This document shows, piece after piece, positions 36,417-47,425 of a DNA stretch of 64,000 nucleotides. The first letter of the stretch is position 1; the number at the start of each line of letters is the position of its first letter. The notes beneath the pieces were generated by a model. It worked only from the letters and a program-made list of their open reading frames with translations. It was not told the DNA's origin and searched no databases. Made by a program: the position numbers and the translations under genes. Origin of the DNA: Dromiciops gliroides (lineage: Eukaryota; Chordata; Mammalia; Microbiotheria; Microbiotheriidae); assembly GCF_019393635.1 (NCBI RefSeq), contig NC_057861.1:62498532-62562531 (forward strand), read 5' to 3'.

Positions 36417-37035
36417 AATAAGTTCCTGCTCCCTTTCCACTTGTACTCTCCCCCAACCTACAAAGACTCACAACATTACAAAGATCCATGACCTCCTAAC
36501 TTTTCCATGACTTGGAAGAGGGTTTAAAGAGCTGCATTGGCTCAAAAAGTTTCACCATGTGATGGCTAAGCCTTTTGCTATAAACCCTCTCTCAACTTAA
36601 CTACAATAGCTGATTGTTGGCCAGACATCCAGCCAGCTTGTCAGTTTGCACTTGAAACATGGAAAGGATCTGTCAGAGAGCCTGTGCTTCACTCTGGAAC
36701 TCCAAGAACACATCACTTCTTTAGGAAAGAGGCAATATGGTACATGGACAGCGTATTGAATTGGGAATTTGAAGCCCAGGAAGACCTGAGTTCAAGTCCC
36801 AACTCTGACGTCAAGTCAATCCACATAGGAATATTGGGAGAGAAAGGCTGAGGCATCCCTGCCCCATAGCAACAGACGAAGGCTTTGCTTTGACACGAAT
36901 ACTGGGGAAGACATAAGTGATGTCAGATTTCATGACACTTTCTGACTATGAGACCAACAGGATTTAAGGGGGGTAGGGGTGTGCCAGTTTCAATAGTACT
37001 AAGAAACAGGTGATAGCAGGTTTCATGACAACTTC
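36417..37035. other. non-coding stretch, no gene seen
   Basis: 36720-36815 contains a faint SINE-like phrase ('ggaagacctgagttcaagtccc'). The rest is unassigned intron sequence. Confidence 0.4.
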
Positions 37036-37185
37036 TTCTTTTTTTTTTTGGTGAGGCAATTGGGGTTAAGTGACTTGCCTAGGGTCACACAGCTAGTAAG
37101 TGTTAAGTGTCTGAGGCCTGATTTGAACTCAGGTCCTTCTGACTCCAGGGCCGGTGCTCTATCCACTGTGCCACCTAGCTGCCCC
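37036..37185 (-). repeat. marsupial tRNA-derived SINE
   Basis: Reverse copy. GACAACTTC occurs just before the tail and again at 37186-37194 after the head, a short TSD. Confidence 0.94.
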
Positions 37186-37379
37186 GACAACTTCCTTCTA
37201 AAAGATATATTGGTTTAATAAAAGTAAAGATAGTTGTCTGGGCATGTAAAAGTATAAAAAAAAGACCCAGTCAACTTCAAAGAGAACCAATGAACACAGA
37301 CATGGGCCTGTGATGCTGTCTGGGAATTCTGGAAGAACTTTCAGGGAGTTTAACAACCATCTAATACAATAAATAGCAC

Positions 37380-37690
37380 AGGTCTTAAGCTGGGGGCTAT
37401 CAATTTAGTGTGTATGGGTAAGTATGTATGTATGTATGTGTGTGTGCGTGTATATATGTATATACATATACACACAAACACACAGACAAGCCTTTCATGT
37501 CTCCCCCCCATTACATGTTAAAACAATATAACTGGTTTTTAAAATTATTTTGACAACTATATTTCGACATAATTGGTTTCCTTTGGAATTCAATGTATTT
37601 TACTTTAAGCATTTAAAAACATTATTCTGAGAAGGGGTACAGAGATATTGCCAAAGGAGTCTAGAACACAAAAAAATGTTAAGAACACCT
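37380..37690 (-). mobile_element. hAT-like MITE (TTCTTAACC family), copy 1
   Basis: The right end, in reverse complement, reads 'aggtgttcttaacattttttt' then 'actcctttggcaatatc' and 'ccaaaggaaaccaattatg'. The same order occurs at 48506 and 60048. The left end is obscured by a GTAT/GTGT repeat (37405-37490). Confidence 0.45.
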
Positions 37691-37797
37691 GATCTGGTAC
37701 AAACCTCACTCTTTACAGATGGAGAAACTGAGACTTGTGAAAGGGAAGTAACTAGCTCAAAGTCACAAAGCTAGCCTCCAAATTACCAGTGTGTCCT

Positions 37798-37965
37798 ATA
37801 TACCATGGTTGTAAAACTGGACCAAAAATCTCGAGTTCAGCCTGAACCAGATTAAAATGTATTTGGGAAATGTTTTACAATACAACACAGATGATGTCAA
37901 TGTGTGGTTTTCTAAGTCAATGTGCCATTTCTATTGGAATATGACACCACTGCTGAATATCATCC
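37798..37965. mobile_element. hAT-like MITE, CAGTGGTGTCAAA-ended family, copy 3
   Basis: 'ctgaaccagattaaaatg' and 'tgtcaatgtgtggttttctaag' match copy 1, and the right end reads ATATGACACCACTG, near the expected terminal repeat. Confidence 0.5.
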
Positions 37966-37989
37966 ACCTGCCTCTCACAATGATTATAC

Positions 37990-38320
37990 ATTGATGCAGT
38001 GACACTATCCTCATTGTTATTCCTAGCACACCACACTCCCTCTCCCAACTCCCATTTTTACCTGTTGTACCCCACACATGGAATTCTCTCCTTCCTCACC
38101 CCCATATCCTGGCTTCCCTTAAGTCTCAGCTAAAGTCCTCCTTTCTACAATGTCTTTCCCAGCCCTACTTCATCTTAGTGCTTTGCTCTGAAACTATCTT
38201 CAACTTATCACATACGTATCTTATTTGGGCATAGCTGTTTGCATGTTGAGAGCAGGGAGTGTCTTTGTGTCAGCAGTCCCTGGAACATAGTAGGAGCTTA
38301 TTACCAAATGCTAGCAGATT
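37990..38320 (+). repeat. L2 LINE 3' end
   Basis: 'cacacatggaattctctccttcctc', 'cttaagtctcagctaaagtcc' and 'gtccctggaacatagtaggagc' follow the L2 3' order. Confidence 0.65.
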
Positions 38321-38527
38321 AACTAGTTGATTGAATTCTGAGCTCCCAGAAGTGCGAATACAATTATTATTGTTGTTGTTACTGGCCTTTCCCCAAAGGC
38401 TGGATCGCAGACAGGGGAACAGCTGAATCCCTTGAACATGGAATCCCCAGAAACTGGATTCCCCAGGACTGCTCCCCATCCCGCCCGCCCCCTCCTCCCC
38501 GCCAGAGTGGGTGGGGTCCGACGGAGG

Positions 38528-38655
38528 ATCAATCAACAGGAAGCCTACTAATCAAATGCCTACTATAAGCGTAAGAGGAGTGCAAAGCGCTGGGAGACAG
38601 GCAAAAGCGTGGTCCCTGCCCGCAAAGAGCTCACAGTCTAATGGGGACGGGAGGC
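38528..38655 (-). repeat. L2/L3-group LINE 3' fragment in the CpG region
   Basis: 'atgcctactataagcg', 'gtgcaaagcgctgggagac' and 'gagctcacagtctaatgggg' match the antisense 3' end of the LINE seen at 41.2 and 42.6 kb, with CpGs retained. Confidence 0.6.
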
Positions 38656-38986
38656 GGGGGAAGCAAAACAATCACACAGGATCAAAGCGGGGACACGCGC
38701 GCACACACACGCAAGTAGAATTGTTTAAAGTTGGGATCCCTCGGGGGCGGGGGAAAGAGCGGGGGGCTGGGGGGAGAGGCGGTGAACCAGCTTCTCCTCA
38801 GCCCCCAGTCCTCAAGAGGTAGCATTTTCCACGAGAGCGACACCGATCCCGGACCTGATTCTTTCCGACCCTCCTCCTATTCCACCCACCCCGGACACCC
38901 CGGAAAGAAGATCTACTTGACCCCAAGTGCCTGTCAGAACCTGAGTCTCCCAACCCACCTACCCAAGCCCTCACCTAGCAACTCAC

Positions 38987-39040
38987 CCCGCAGCAACTGC
39001 ACCAGCAACTCCCGGCACTTTCAGGGGGCAGCCATCTTCC
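38987..39040 (-). other. DOHH: proposed non-coding first exon of DOHH
   Basis: On the minus strand a CACGTG E-box (39050-39045) precedes AAGATGGCTGCC (39038-39027), the initiator-like YY1 element common at CpG-type start sites. This is followed by a good donor, GCGGG|GTGAGT style, at 38986. A second GTGAGG donor lies near 38972. It would splice to the acceptor at 29118, leaving an intron of about 9.9 kb. The element's ATG would open a four-codon upstream frame (ATGGCTGCCCCCTGA). Transcript data are needed to fix the start. Confidence 0.5.
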
Positions 39041-39450
39041 TAGCCACGTGACCTCGTCAAAACGTACCAGTATGAGCAGAAGAGGGGGAGGTGCTGACCC
39101 ATGTCCAACCAAGAAAGGAGAAACTACGGAAACACTAAAGCATCTGAGGCCTGATAACTTATATCGCACGTTTAAAGCAATCTTTGATGTCCTCATTGTG
39201 GTTCTTTTCACAAGGAGAGAGTGAAGAGTGAAGCACTCTTTGTCCCTCTGGAAGAAGTACTCCCCTTCCTCTTGAAGTGGTAGATGCCGATTCAAACCAG
39301 ATATAATGAGCGTGCGGAAGAGTGCGCATGCGCCCAATCTCCTGCGGCGCTCCTCGTGGAGGGACCGAAGGATGCTGGGTAGGGCTTGCGCGGCTAAGGC
39401 CTTATAAGACGGGCTGGGGGCTGTCCCTGGCTTGGGTGTCTGGGAACTTT

Positions 39451-40075
39451 GGGCGCCGGTAGAAGTCGTTCCAAAGGGCTTCGAAAACTTTATAGCCCTA
39501 CTTAAATGGGGAGTTGTCTCTCTACCTATGTGTTTTTGGTCCAAAGTTATAATTTCAACTGCGTAGGGAAACTCCCTGGGGTGGAAACTCGGCTCCCCTG
39601 GTGCAGCTGTTGCCACTCCCCTTTAATTTAGTGATGTTGGAGCATCCAGAGGTTTCGTGACTTGTCCTTGATGAGGCAGCTCGTTGGTATCAGAGGCTGA
39701 GCTTGAACCCAGGTCAAGGGCACTCCACTTTATGCACTCGCCCCCGTGCCCTCCGATGGTTAGGTTCTCGATGTATGCACTACCCCGTGCTGCGTACCTA
39801 TGCTGGAGTTAAAAAGGAGGGGAACACGGGTGGAGTGGGAAAAGGATATGAAATGGAGCTGAGCCCGACTCCCAACCATGCGTTTGTTACCTATGCGAAT
39901 TTGGACAAATTGTTGTTTTTCTTCCCTCAGAGCTTCAGTTTACCCTAGCCGTATAAAAAGAGTGGTCAATCCTTATTCTTGAACTGCTTACAAGGGTAGT
40001 TTTGATGTATAAAAAGACTCTATAAAACTTTAAAAGACCTAAATCACCCCACCCAAGTAAAAGTCACCTTTTAGA
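39451..40075. other. non-coding stretch upstream of DOHH
   Basis: 39600-39745 resembles a decayed MIR-like repeat ('cagaggctgagcttgaacccagg'). The rest is unassigned. Confidence 0.4.
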
Positions 40076-40325
40076 GTATTGTATGAGTCAACAAGCATTT
40101 ATTAGATCAGTCACTCTGCTAAGTCTCTGTGGGGGATACAAGGAAAGGAACCCCCCCCCCCCAAAAAAAAAACCCTGCAACAACCACCACAATCAAAACC
40201 CGTCGCAGACCCCAAGGAACTTACAGTCTGATGGCGGAAAACACACGTAAATACTTATGTACAAATAAGATAGAGGATAAATTGGGAGTTTTTTCAAGGA
40301 AGGCTCTGAGGTGAGGCTGGCCCAA
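40076..40325 (-). repeat. L2/L3-group LINE 3' fragment
   Basis: 'caacaagcatttattagatcagtcactctgctaag', a C/A homopolymer block (40150-40170) and 'aaggaacttacagtctgatgg'. Antisense 3' end of the local LINE family. Confidence 0.6.
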
Positions 40326-40684
40326 TTCTCAGTCACTAGTAACTAAGGGGAAGTGATAAGACAGGCTCCGGGGACCCAAGTCCGCAAAAAGCATGAGAAG
40401 TTCAGTTTCTGTGTGCATTTGTGTGTGGCGGGTGGGGTGGGATGGGGGGGGGGGGGGAGGTTAAACACAATCTTTGATGAGAGCCTCCAGGATCACTGTA
40501 TGTGTTCGGCAGGACAATCTTCTCCTTAGACAAAGAATTATTTTCTATTGACTGAATGAGAGTCCTTTCTTTTGAGAAAAAGCCACTGTTGCTTTTCTCT
40601 TCTTCCTCCTACAGACTACACTTATCTCTCTCCTAAGAACAGAAAGTTCCTGAGGGTAGAATTTTTCTTTTTAGATCCTCATTT
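40326..40684. other. non-coding stretch with a G14 run
   Basis: Poly-G at 40444-40457. No gene or named repeat recognised. Confidence 0.4.
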
Positions 40685-40945
40685 GTTTGTTCGTTATACA
40701 GTCATGCCAGACTGTTGGGGACCCTATTTGGGTTTTCTTGCCAAAAATACTGGAAGTTCTTTGCCATTTCCTTCTCCAGCTCATTTTACAGATGAGGAAA
40801 CTGAGGTAAATGGGATTAAGTGACTTGCCTAGGGTGATACAGCTAGGGAGTGTCTGAGACCAGATTTGAATTTAGGAAGATGAGTTTTCCTGACTCCAAG
40901 CCTGGCAGGCACTCTATGCACTGTGTCAACACCTAGCTGCCGTGA
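40685..40945 (-). repeat. SINE with RTE (BovB-like) tail
   Basis: Reverse copy: 'tcatgccagactgttggggaccc' (tail), 'ttctccagctcattttacagatgagg' and 'cagctagggagtgtctgag' down to the head at about 40940. Confidence 0.8.
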
Positions 40946-41006
40946 TTCCTTTGTCCCTATCTGGACAGATAGAAAAGATGACAAATTCATTCAAAAGCCA
41001 AGCAGG

Positions 41007-41147
41007 GGGCAGCTAGGTGGTATAGTGGATAGAGCACCAGCCTTGGATTCAGGAGGACCTGAGTTCAAATCAGGCCTCAGACGCTTGACACTTGCTAGCT
41101 GTGTGACCCTGGGCAAGTCACTTAACCCCCATTGCCCCACCAAAAAA
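41007..41147 (+). repeat. marsupial tRNA-derived SINE with 14-bp TSD
   Basis: Complete copy between AAAAGCCAAGCAGG at 40993-41006 and 41148-41161. Confidence 0.96.
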
Positions 41148-41214
41148 AAAAGCCAAGCAGGTTCTATGTCCAAAGTATTGTCCCAAACGTGAAAGACATC
41201 AATAAAACAAAGGC

Positions 41215-42600
41215 CTTATTCTCAAAGGTTTAGTCTAAATCAATAAACATTTATTAATCACCTTTTTTGTGCCAGGCACTGTGCTAAGCATGCAAAGAAG
41301 GCATGCTCAAGGTGCTGAATGTGTCAGAGCAGATAACACATAAACAAGTATGTACAAACAATGTCAGTGCAGGACAAAGTGGAGATAATCAATAGAGGGA
41401 AGGCACTGACAGTAAAGGAGATACTTCAGGGAAGCCAGGAGGGAGAGAATTCTGGGTATGGAGGACAGCCAATGAAAACATCTGGAGTCCAGAGATGGAG
41501 TGACTTGGGCTAGGAAGAGCAAGAAAGCCACTGTCACTGGATAGTAGAGTATGTGGAGGGGGTTTGGTTATGAAGAGCCAAACAGAGGATTTTATATTTA
41601 TTCATGGAGATAATAAAGTGCTGCTGGAGGTGATTGAATAGGGCAGAGTGTGACACATTCTTGAGGAAAATCACTTAGCTGAAAGTAGGCTGGAACGAGG
41701 TAAGACCTGAGGCAGGAAAACCAACCAGCAGACTTTTGAAGTACTTAAAGTGTCTAGACCAGGTGGATGACAGTGTCGAAGGAAAGAAGAGGGCTTATGC
41801 AGGAGAGGTTACCAGGGTAGAAATAACATAATGTGACCAGTTAGATATGAGGGTTGAGGATGACAACCCTAGGTTGAGAATCTGGGTGATTAGGAGGATG
41901 GGAGTGTCCTTGAGAGTAAAAGGGAAGTTCAGAATTGGTGAGTGTTTGGGGGAAAGGATAATGAATTCAATTTTGGATATATTAAGTTTGAGGTATCTAA
42001 TGGGACCTACAATCCATTGAATTTCCATTAGAGATGGATTATATATGCAGTTGGGGATACAAGACTGGAAGTTAGCAAGAGAAGTTCAGTCAGGCTGGAT
42101 AAATAGATCTGAGACTCATTTGCATAGAGATGATAATTGGGAGTTAATGAGACTACCCAGTGAAATTGTAATCTGGGAGAAGAGAAGAGAGCCTAGGATA
42201 AAAAGCACTAGGAAACAACTCTCAGTTAGCAGGCATGACCTTGACAAAGATCCAGGTCAGATAGGTAGGAGAACCAAGAAAGAACGTCATAAAAACTTAA
42301 ACAGAGTATCAAGGAGAAAAGGGTGATGTTAGTGTCAAAGGCTACAGAGAGGCCAAGAAAAAGGAGGACCAATAGAATCAGCAAATGATAGATTGCTGGC
42401 AACTTTGTACAGAGCAGTTTCAGTTGAATGTGAAGGTCAAGGTCAGAAGCCATTATTAAGAAGAGAGAGAAGAGGAAGGAGAAAGAAGGATAAGTGGATT
42501 GTAGATGGTCTTTTCAAGAAGTTTAGCTACCAAAAAAGGAGACGAGAGATAGGACCGCAGGTAAGCAGGGGTAAACATATCAAGTGGGAGGTTTTTTGAG
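41215..42600 (-). repeat. L2/L3-group LINE, copy A, with reverse-transcriptase remains
   Basis: The 3' end is at the left ('aataaacatttattaatcacc', 'gtgccaggcactgtgctaag'). Read on the minus strand, 42453-42226 encodes LSVAFDT and SWFSYLSD, and 42028-41795 encodes LKLNISKIEFIILSPK, the order of the RT domain of this group. The frame is broken and 5' parts are missing. Confidence 0.8.
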
Positions 42601-42611
42601 ATTGGGGAAGA

Positions 42612-44335
42612 CACTGCAGTCAGTTAATAAATGTTTATTAAGCACCTACTATGTGCCACGCACTGTGCCAAATGCTGGGAATACAAAAAGAGGCAAACGG
42701 CAGTTCTTATAGTGAAGGAACTTACAAATTATACTCAAACAACATTGCAATCTAAAGGGGAAGACAGGAAAAGAAATGTGTAAACAAAGTATATACTGGA
42801 TACATAGGAAATAATTAACAAAGAGAACGCATTAGAATGAAGAGGGATTAGGGAAGGCTTCCTAAAGAAAATGGGATTTTAGTTTCAATTTAAAGGAAGT
42901 CTGTCTGGGAAGCCAGGAGACAGAGATGAAGAGTCAGAACGTTCTAGGCATGGGAGGATAACCAGGGAAAATGCCCAGAACTGAGGCATGGAGTGTCTTG
43001 TTGGTGCAGCAGCCAGCAGGGCAGTGTCACTGAATTGAAGAGTACCTGGTAGGGATTTTCGATGTAAGAATACTGGAAAGGCAGTTGCGGGGGGGGGGGG
43101 GGGGGGGGGGGCAGCTAGGTGGCAAAGTGTTTGATAAAGCACAGGCCCTGGACTCAGGAGGACCTAAGTTCAAATCTGGCCTCAGACACTTGACACTTAC
43201 TAGCTGTGTGACCCTGGGAAAATCACTTAACCCTCATTGCCCTGCAAGAAAAAAAAAAAGTATCAAGAAGATGGTAACCAACAGTATCAAAGGCTACAGA
43301 AAGGTCAAGGAGCAGGGCCAAGAAAAGGCCCTTGGATCTGGCAATTATGAGATCATTCATAACTCCAGAAAGAACTATTTCTGTGGAATGATGAGGTCAA
43401 AAGGCCTGATTTTAAGGAGTTTAAAAGTGTGAGAGAAGAGAAAATCGAAACACTGATAGGTACTTCCTTAAGAAACTGGGCCACAAAGAATAGAAGATAT
43501 AAGATGATAGTTAATATGGAGGATTAAAGGAAGGTTTTTTGAGGTTGGGTGAGACATGGGCATATTTACAGACAGTAGGGCAGCAGCCAGGAGACAGTGA
43601 AAGTGGAAGTGATAGAGGGCAACGTCTTACTGGAGAAGATGGAATGGAATGGAATTCCCTCCATGGGATGATGGAGGAAAGAGGTGAGATGAGGAAAAGA
43701 GAAGAGAAGAGGGAGAACTTTTGATTAATGTCTTTACTTTCTGTAAAATATGAGGCAAGATTCTCAGCTGAGAGGGTAGGGAAGGGGGAGCTATGGGAGG
43801 TTTGAGGTTGAACAAAAAGGTTTGTAGAAGCTGTTGGGGTCAGTGGAATAGAGAATCAGGCAGGGAAGTGTAAAAGGATTGATCACTTGGTGGCCGAGGG
43901 CCCAGTTGAGCTTATGTTACATAAATTTGCAGTGAACCAGGTCAGCGGGATTGTGTGACTTTCTCACGTTTGTTCAGCAGCTCGTGAGTTGGAGTAATAG
44001 GGGATGATGGTAGTGATCTAAGGCTGAGGAAGCTTAGCAGGACAAGCTCATCCATACAATAAAGATCCAAGTGACTCATTTTAGAGAAGAGGACGGTGTA
44101 GGGTTGACCTGGTTCAGCCAGGGGTCGAGATGGGGAAGGGAGGAGAGTGTAGCTATTGCAGGGTGATGGTCTGGCAAACAGCTGTGGTGGAGGAGCTAGC
44201 GGCCATGATGAGGACAAAGAACAGGAGTAGGGGTTGGGGGGGAGGTAGAGTGACAGCAAATAAAGGAATTTCAGAGTTCATGAACATGAAATTGGAACAC
44301 TTGTGGGTGATGTCAAGATTAAGGGTCTGACCATT
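42612..44335 (-). repeat. L2/L3-group LINE, copy B, interrupted by a SINE
   Basis: Starts with another 3' end ('gtttattaagcacctactatgtgccacg') beside copy A and in the same orientation. On the minus strand 43306-43274 encodes LDLSVAFDTV, the RT block. A poly-G run (43089-43111) and a SINE (43112-43260) replace the part in between. Confidence 0.75.
43089..43260 (+). repeat. poly-G run and marsupial tRNA-derived SINE
   Basis: G23 at 43089-43111 merges with the GGGGCAGCTAGGTGG head. The body is complete and the tail is A11. The unusual 5' G run may reflect slippage at the head's own G run. Confidence 0.93.
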
Positions 44336-44347
44336 TAGAAGGGGGGC

Positions 44348-44505
44348 GGGGCAGCGGGGCAGCTAGGTGGCGCAGTGGATAGAGCACTGGCCCTGGAGTC
44401 AGGAGTACCTGAGTTCAAATCTGGCCTCAGACACTTAACACTTACTAGCTGTGTGATCCTGGGCAAGTCACTTAACCCCAATTGCCTCACTTTAAAAAAA
44501 AAAAA
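44348..44505 (+). repeat. marsupial tRNA-derived SINE with 11-bp TSD
   Basis: Full copy between AGAAGGGGGGC at 44337-44347 and 44506-44516. A short extra GGGGCAGC precedes the head. Confidence 0.93.
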
Positions 44506-44639
44506 AGAAGGGGGGCAGCCTGGAGTAGTGAGGGGGAGGGGGATGGGGGGTTGTGGCAGCCAATTGGAGGTTAGGAAAACAAGCCACCTCCCACTTCTCT
44601 GCAGTAGCCAATCATGAGGCTTGTCTCCACCCAAAACAC

Positions 44640-45240
44640 CTACCTTTATTCTCTAATGCTCTTCAAACTGACCTCACTCCAACCTGCCCCCTACTGAGTA
44701 ATATCATCCCCTTCTAGCAGTTATAAACCTACTTAGTAAATGCCCTGGTCCCTTGGAAGATTCCACCTCCACAGATCACCTTGGGACTGTAGCCGGCCAA
44801 GTTTGGGGGCAATGATTTGGTGAGTAAGATCCCTGTTTCTCTACTTTTCATGTTGGGATGGAGAGAGCGAGTCAGACAAGATGAGAGGGACTGTGATCTG
44901 GAAGATAGCGTTACATTATCTAGCCCCCACCCCCTCCCAACACGACCTCTCCTGTCTGTCACCGGGGCTCACAATTCAGTGTCAGCCTGGCCTCCTCTCT
45001 TCACTTCATCCCTTGGCAAATTTTATTGGTTCTACCTCCCCCCATTTCTCATATCTGTCCCCTTCTTTCTACTCTCACAACCCTAACCGAAGCCCGCAAT
45101 ACCTTCTCCTCTAGACTGTTACAATAGTCTCTACCAAAAGGGATTTTCCTAAAGCTCAGTTCTGTCTTTGGCACATACAGCCTTACTCCATGAACTGCAG
45201 TAGCCCCCTAGCAAACTCGAGGATCAATATTATTTCTAAT
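44640..45240 (+). repeat. L2-like LINE fragments
   Basis: 45095-45240 reads 'ctcctctagactgttacaatagtctctacc' and 'ccatgaactgcagtagccccctagc', an L2 3' ORF region. 44640-45090 is weaker and may include unrelated sequence. Confidence 0.45.
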
Positions 45241-45689
45241 TTATCTCATCTTTAAAAAAGAATTTTGGTGAGTTTTATAATGCATATAATTAGTACAGTT
45301 TGTGTCATTTATAAATAAGTACATTAAATACATCTGCCTGGAAGATGTTTTTTGTTTGTTTAGGGGTTTTTACTGCTGGTATGAGCAATCAAAAACATTT
45401 GGAGAGCACTCGTTTAGGAATGAGGATGTTGGCTTAGTTAACCTCTAAAACCCTATTTTATACAGTAAGGACCATATCGTAACCGTTTTTATTTCTAACC
45501 CAGTACCTACCTAGGACATAAAGCTCCAAGAGTTCTCAGAGCTCATCTTCATGGGTGCTCCTTGCCCATCCATCCTGTGTGCGACTTATTTACATCCTCT
45601 CCTAAGTTAGCCACAGATGGTCCGCCCAAGGTGCTCTAGGCCTTCCTTCAGTTTTCTTGGTGAGCTAAGTTAATGGGGGTTTTTTCCGC
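45241..45689. other. AT-rich non-coding stretch
   Basis: No gene or firm repeat recognised. Confidence 0.4.
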
Positions 45690-45932
45690 CAAACTGATGG
45701 TCTTTTCTCAATTCTCATCCTGCTTGACCCCTGTAGCATTTGCACAGTTGACCACTTTCTCCTTAATAATTTCTCTGATCCTGCTTTGTCTCTTGGTTCT
45801 CCTCCTACCTCTCCAAAGAGTCCATCTGGGTCTCCTTTGCTGCATTATTATCCTTAACTTATCTTCTAAGTGAGGGTGTACCCCCTCCCACCCCACCCAA
45901 GGCTCTGTTCTGGAACCTCGATTTTCTCCTTA

Positions 45933-46008
<76 letters not shown>

Positions 46009-46055
46009 TCATTAGCTTTCATGGTTTTAAATTATCATTTCTATACAGCTACAAA
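45690..46055 (+). repeat. L2/L3-group LINE RT fragment with a (CT)n insertion
   Basis: In one plus frame it reads SWFSSYLS and WVSFA, then a GVP-like block, the order found in copies A and C. The CT repeat at 45942-46005 interrupts it before 'catttctatacag'. 5'- and 3'-truncated. Confidence 0.7.
45942..46005. repeat. (CT)n microsatellite
   Basis: About 32 uninterrupted CT units. Confidence 0.97.
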
Positions 46056-46214
46056 TGAAGTAGCTGTGATGTGAATGGGCAGAGCAGGAGACATGGATTC
46101 AAGTGTGGATTCAGATTTGACTTCAAAATAAATATTTAGTTTCAAAATGATTTTTATCGGTGTGATCCCTGGACAAGTTATTTAACTTCTCGGGTCATCA
46201 GTTTCCTCATCTGA

Positions 46215-46430
46215 AAAAATGAGAGGTTTGGATTGTTGTTTAGTATTACTCTTTGCCACCCCATTTGGGGTTTTCTCAGCAAAGATGCTGGAGTGGTTTG
46301 CCATTTCCTTCTCCAGCATTTTACAGATGAGGAAACTGAGGCAAAACAGTGTTAAGTGGCTTGCCCAGACTCACACATCTAATAGGTATCAGAGGCTGAA
46401 TTTGAACCCAGGAAGATGAGTCTTCCTGCC
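46215..46430 (-). repeat. SINE with RTE (BovB-like) tail
   Basis: Reverse copy: 'ttgccaccccatttggggttttctcagcaaag', 'ttccttctccagcattttacagatgagg' and 'gaatttgaacccaggaagatg'. A CCTT-rich run follows at 46477-46500. Confidence 0.78.
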
Positions 46431-46684
46431 TGGTTTCTTCTTTGCATTTTAAAAAAAGACATCTTAATGGCCTTCCTTTCCTTCCTTCCTTCCTTCCTTT
46501 CTTCCTATCCCTATCCCTATAGCCCTCCTACCCAATCCCAATTGGAAAAAGAAAAACAAAGCCCTTGTTTAAAAAAAAAATGCACAGACAAGCAAAACAA
46601 ATTCTCATATTGGCTGTGTCTGAAAATGTATATGTATGCCTTATTTTGCATTTTTAATCTGTCACCTCTCTAAAAAGGTGAACA

Positions 46685-47235
46685 GTAGCACAGTTTCATC
46701 ATTAGTCTTCTTGAATTATAATTGGTTGGTCATTGCATTAATCACAATTATCAAGCCTTTCAAACTCGTTTTTCTTTATAATGCTGTGAAGGTATAAATT
46801 GTTCTTCTGGTTCTGTTCTCTATAATTTGTTTAGCTGTTTGACCATAGATGGGCACAAACCGCTTACATTTCTTTGCTACTACGAAAAGAGCTGCTGTAA
46901 ATAATGTACATATTAGTCCTCTTCCTCTTTATTTTCTTAGGGTTTAAATAGGCCTAATAATGGTATCACTGGGTCAGAGGCCACACATAGTTTAGTGATT
47001 CTGGAGATATAATTCCAAGTCTCTTTCCAGCATTGCTGGACTAATACACAGTTCCACCAACAAATACATTAAAGGACCTGTTTTCATTCAGCCCTTCTAG
47101 CAATTGTTATTTTTCTTTTTTTTTTTTTTGTCATCTCTGTCAATCTAATGGGTTCGAAGTGAACCTCAAGACTGCTTTAATTTGAATTTCTCTTAATAAT
47201 TAGTGATCTGGAGAATTTAAAAATTTGATAATTTG
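46685..47235 (-). repeat. L1 fragment (antisense ORF2 end)
   Basis: 'gctactacgaaaagagctgctgtaaataatg', 'ggtatcactgggtcagagg' and 'cacagttccaccaacaaatac' match the antisense of the L1 ORF2 C-terminal region as known from mammalian L1s. Confidence 0.7.
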
Positions 47236-47249
47236 GATTTCAGTGCAGC

Positions 47250-47425
47250 TTCCAATAGTGTTCTTTTTCTCCTCAGAGGATCTTATATTTACTTGTTCTA
47301 TCTCCTCCATTGAATGGAAGCTCTTTGAGGACCAAGGAGTATTTTATACATTTTTGTCTTTGTATCCCTCGCTGCTGGTATGTAATAAGAACTTAATGAA
47401 TGGTTTTTGAATTAATAGAGGATCA
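47250..47425 (+). repeat. L2 LINE 3' end
   Basis: 'ctcctccattgaatggaagctctttgagg' and 'gtatgtaataagaacttaatgaatgg', the usual L2 terminus. Confidence 0.65.

Larger units (their letters stand above)
38400..39450. promoter_or_regulatory. CpG-rich promoter region of DOHH (and perhaps a divergent gene)
   Basis: The only stretch in the window with dense CpGs and GC boxes. It contains the proposed DOHH first exon (38987-39040, minus) and, 0.3 kb further up, a second cluster: NRF1 palindrome TGCGCATGCGC at 39323-39333, CCAAT at 39334-39338 and TTATAAGA near 39402. The L2/L3-like piece at 38528-38655 is inside it. Divergent use towards FZR1 is inference from human gene order. Confidence 0.6.

Noticed and set aside
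38975-39616. A 213-codon open frame on the minus strand across the CpG-rich promoter region
   Set aside because: It overlaps the proposed DOHH first exon and donor, runs through promoter motifs, and shows no family features. CpG-rich DNA often holds chance long frames.
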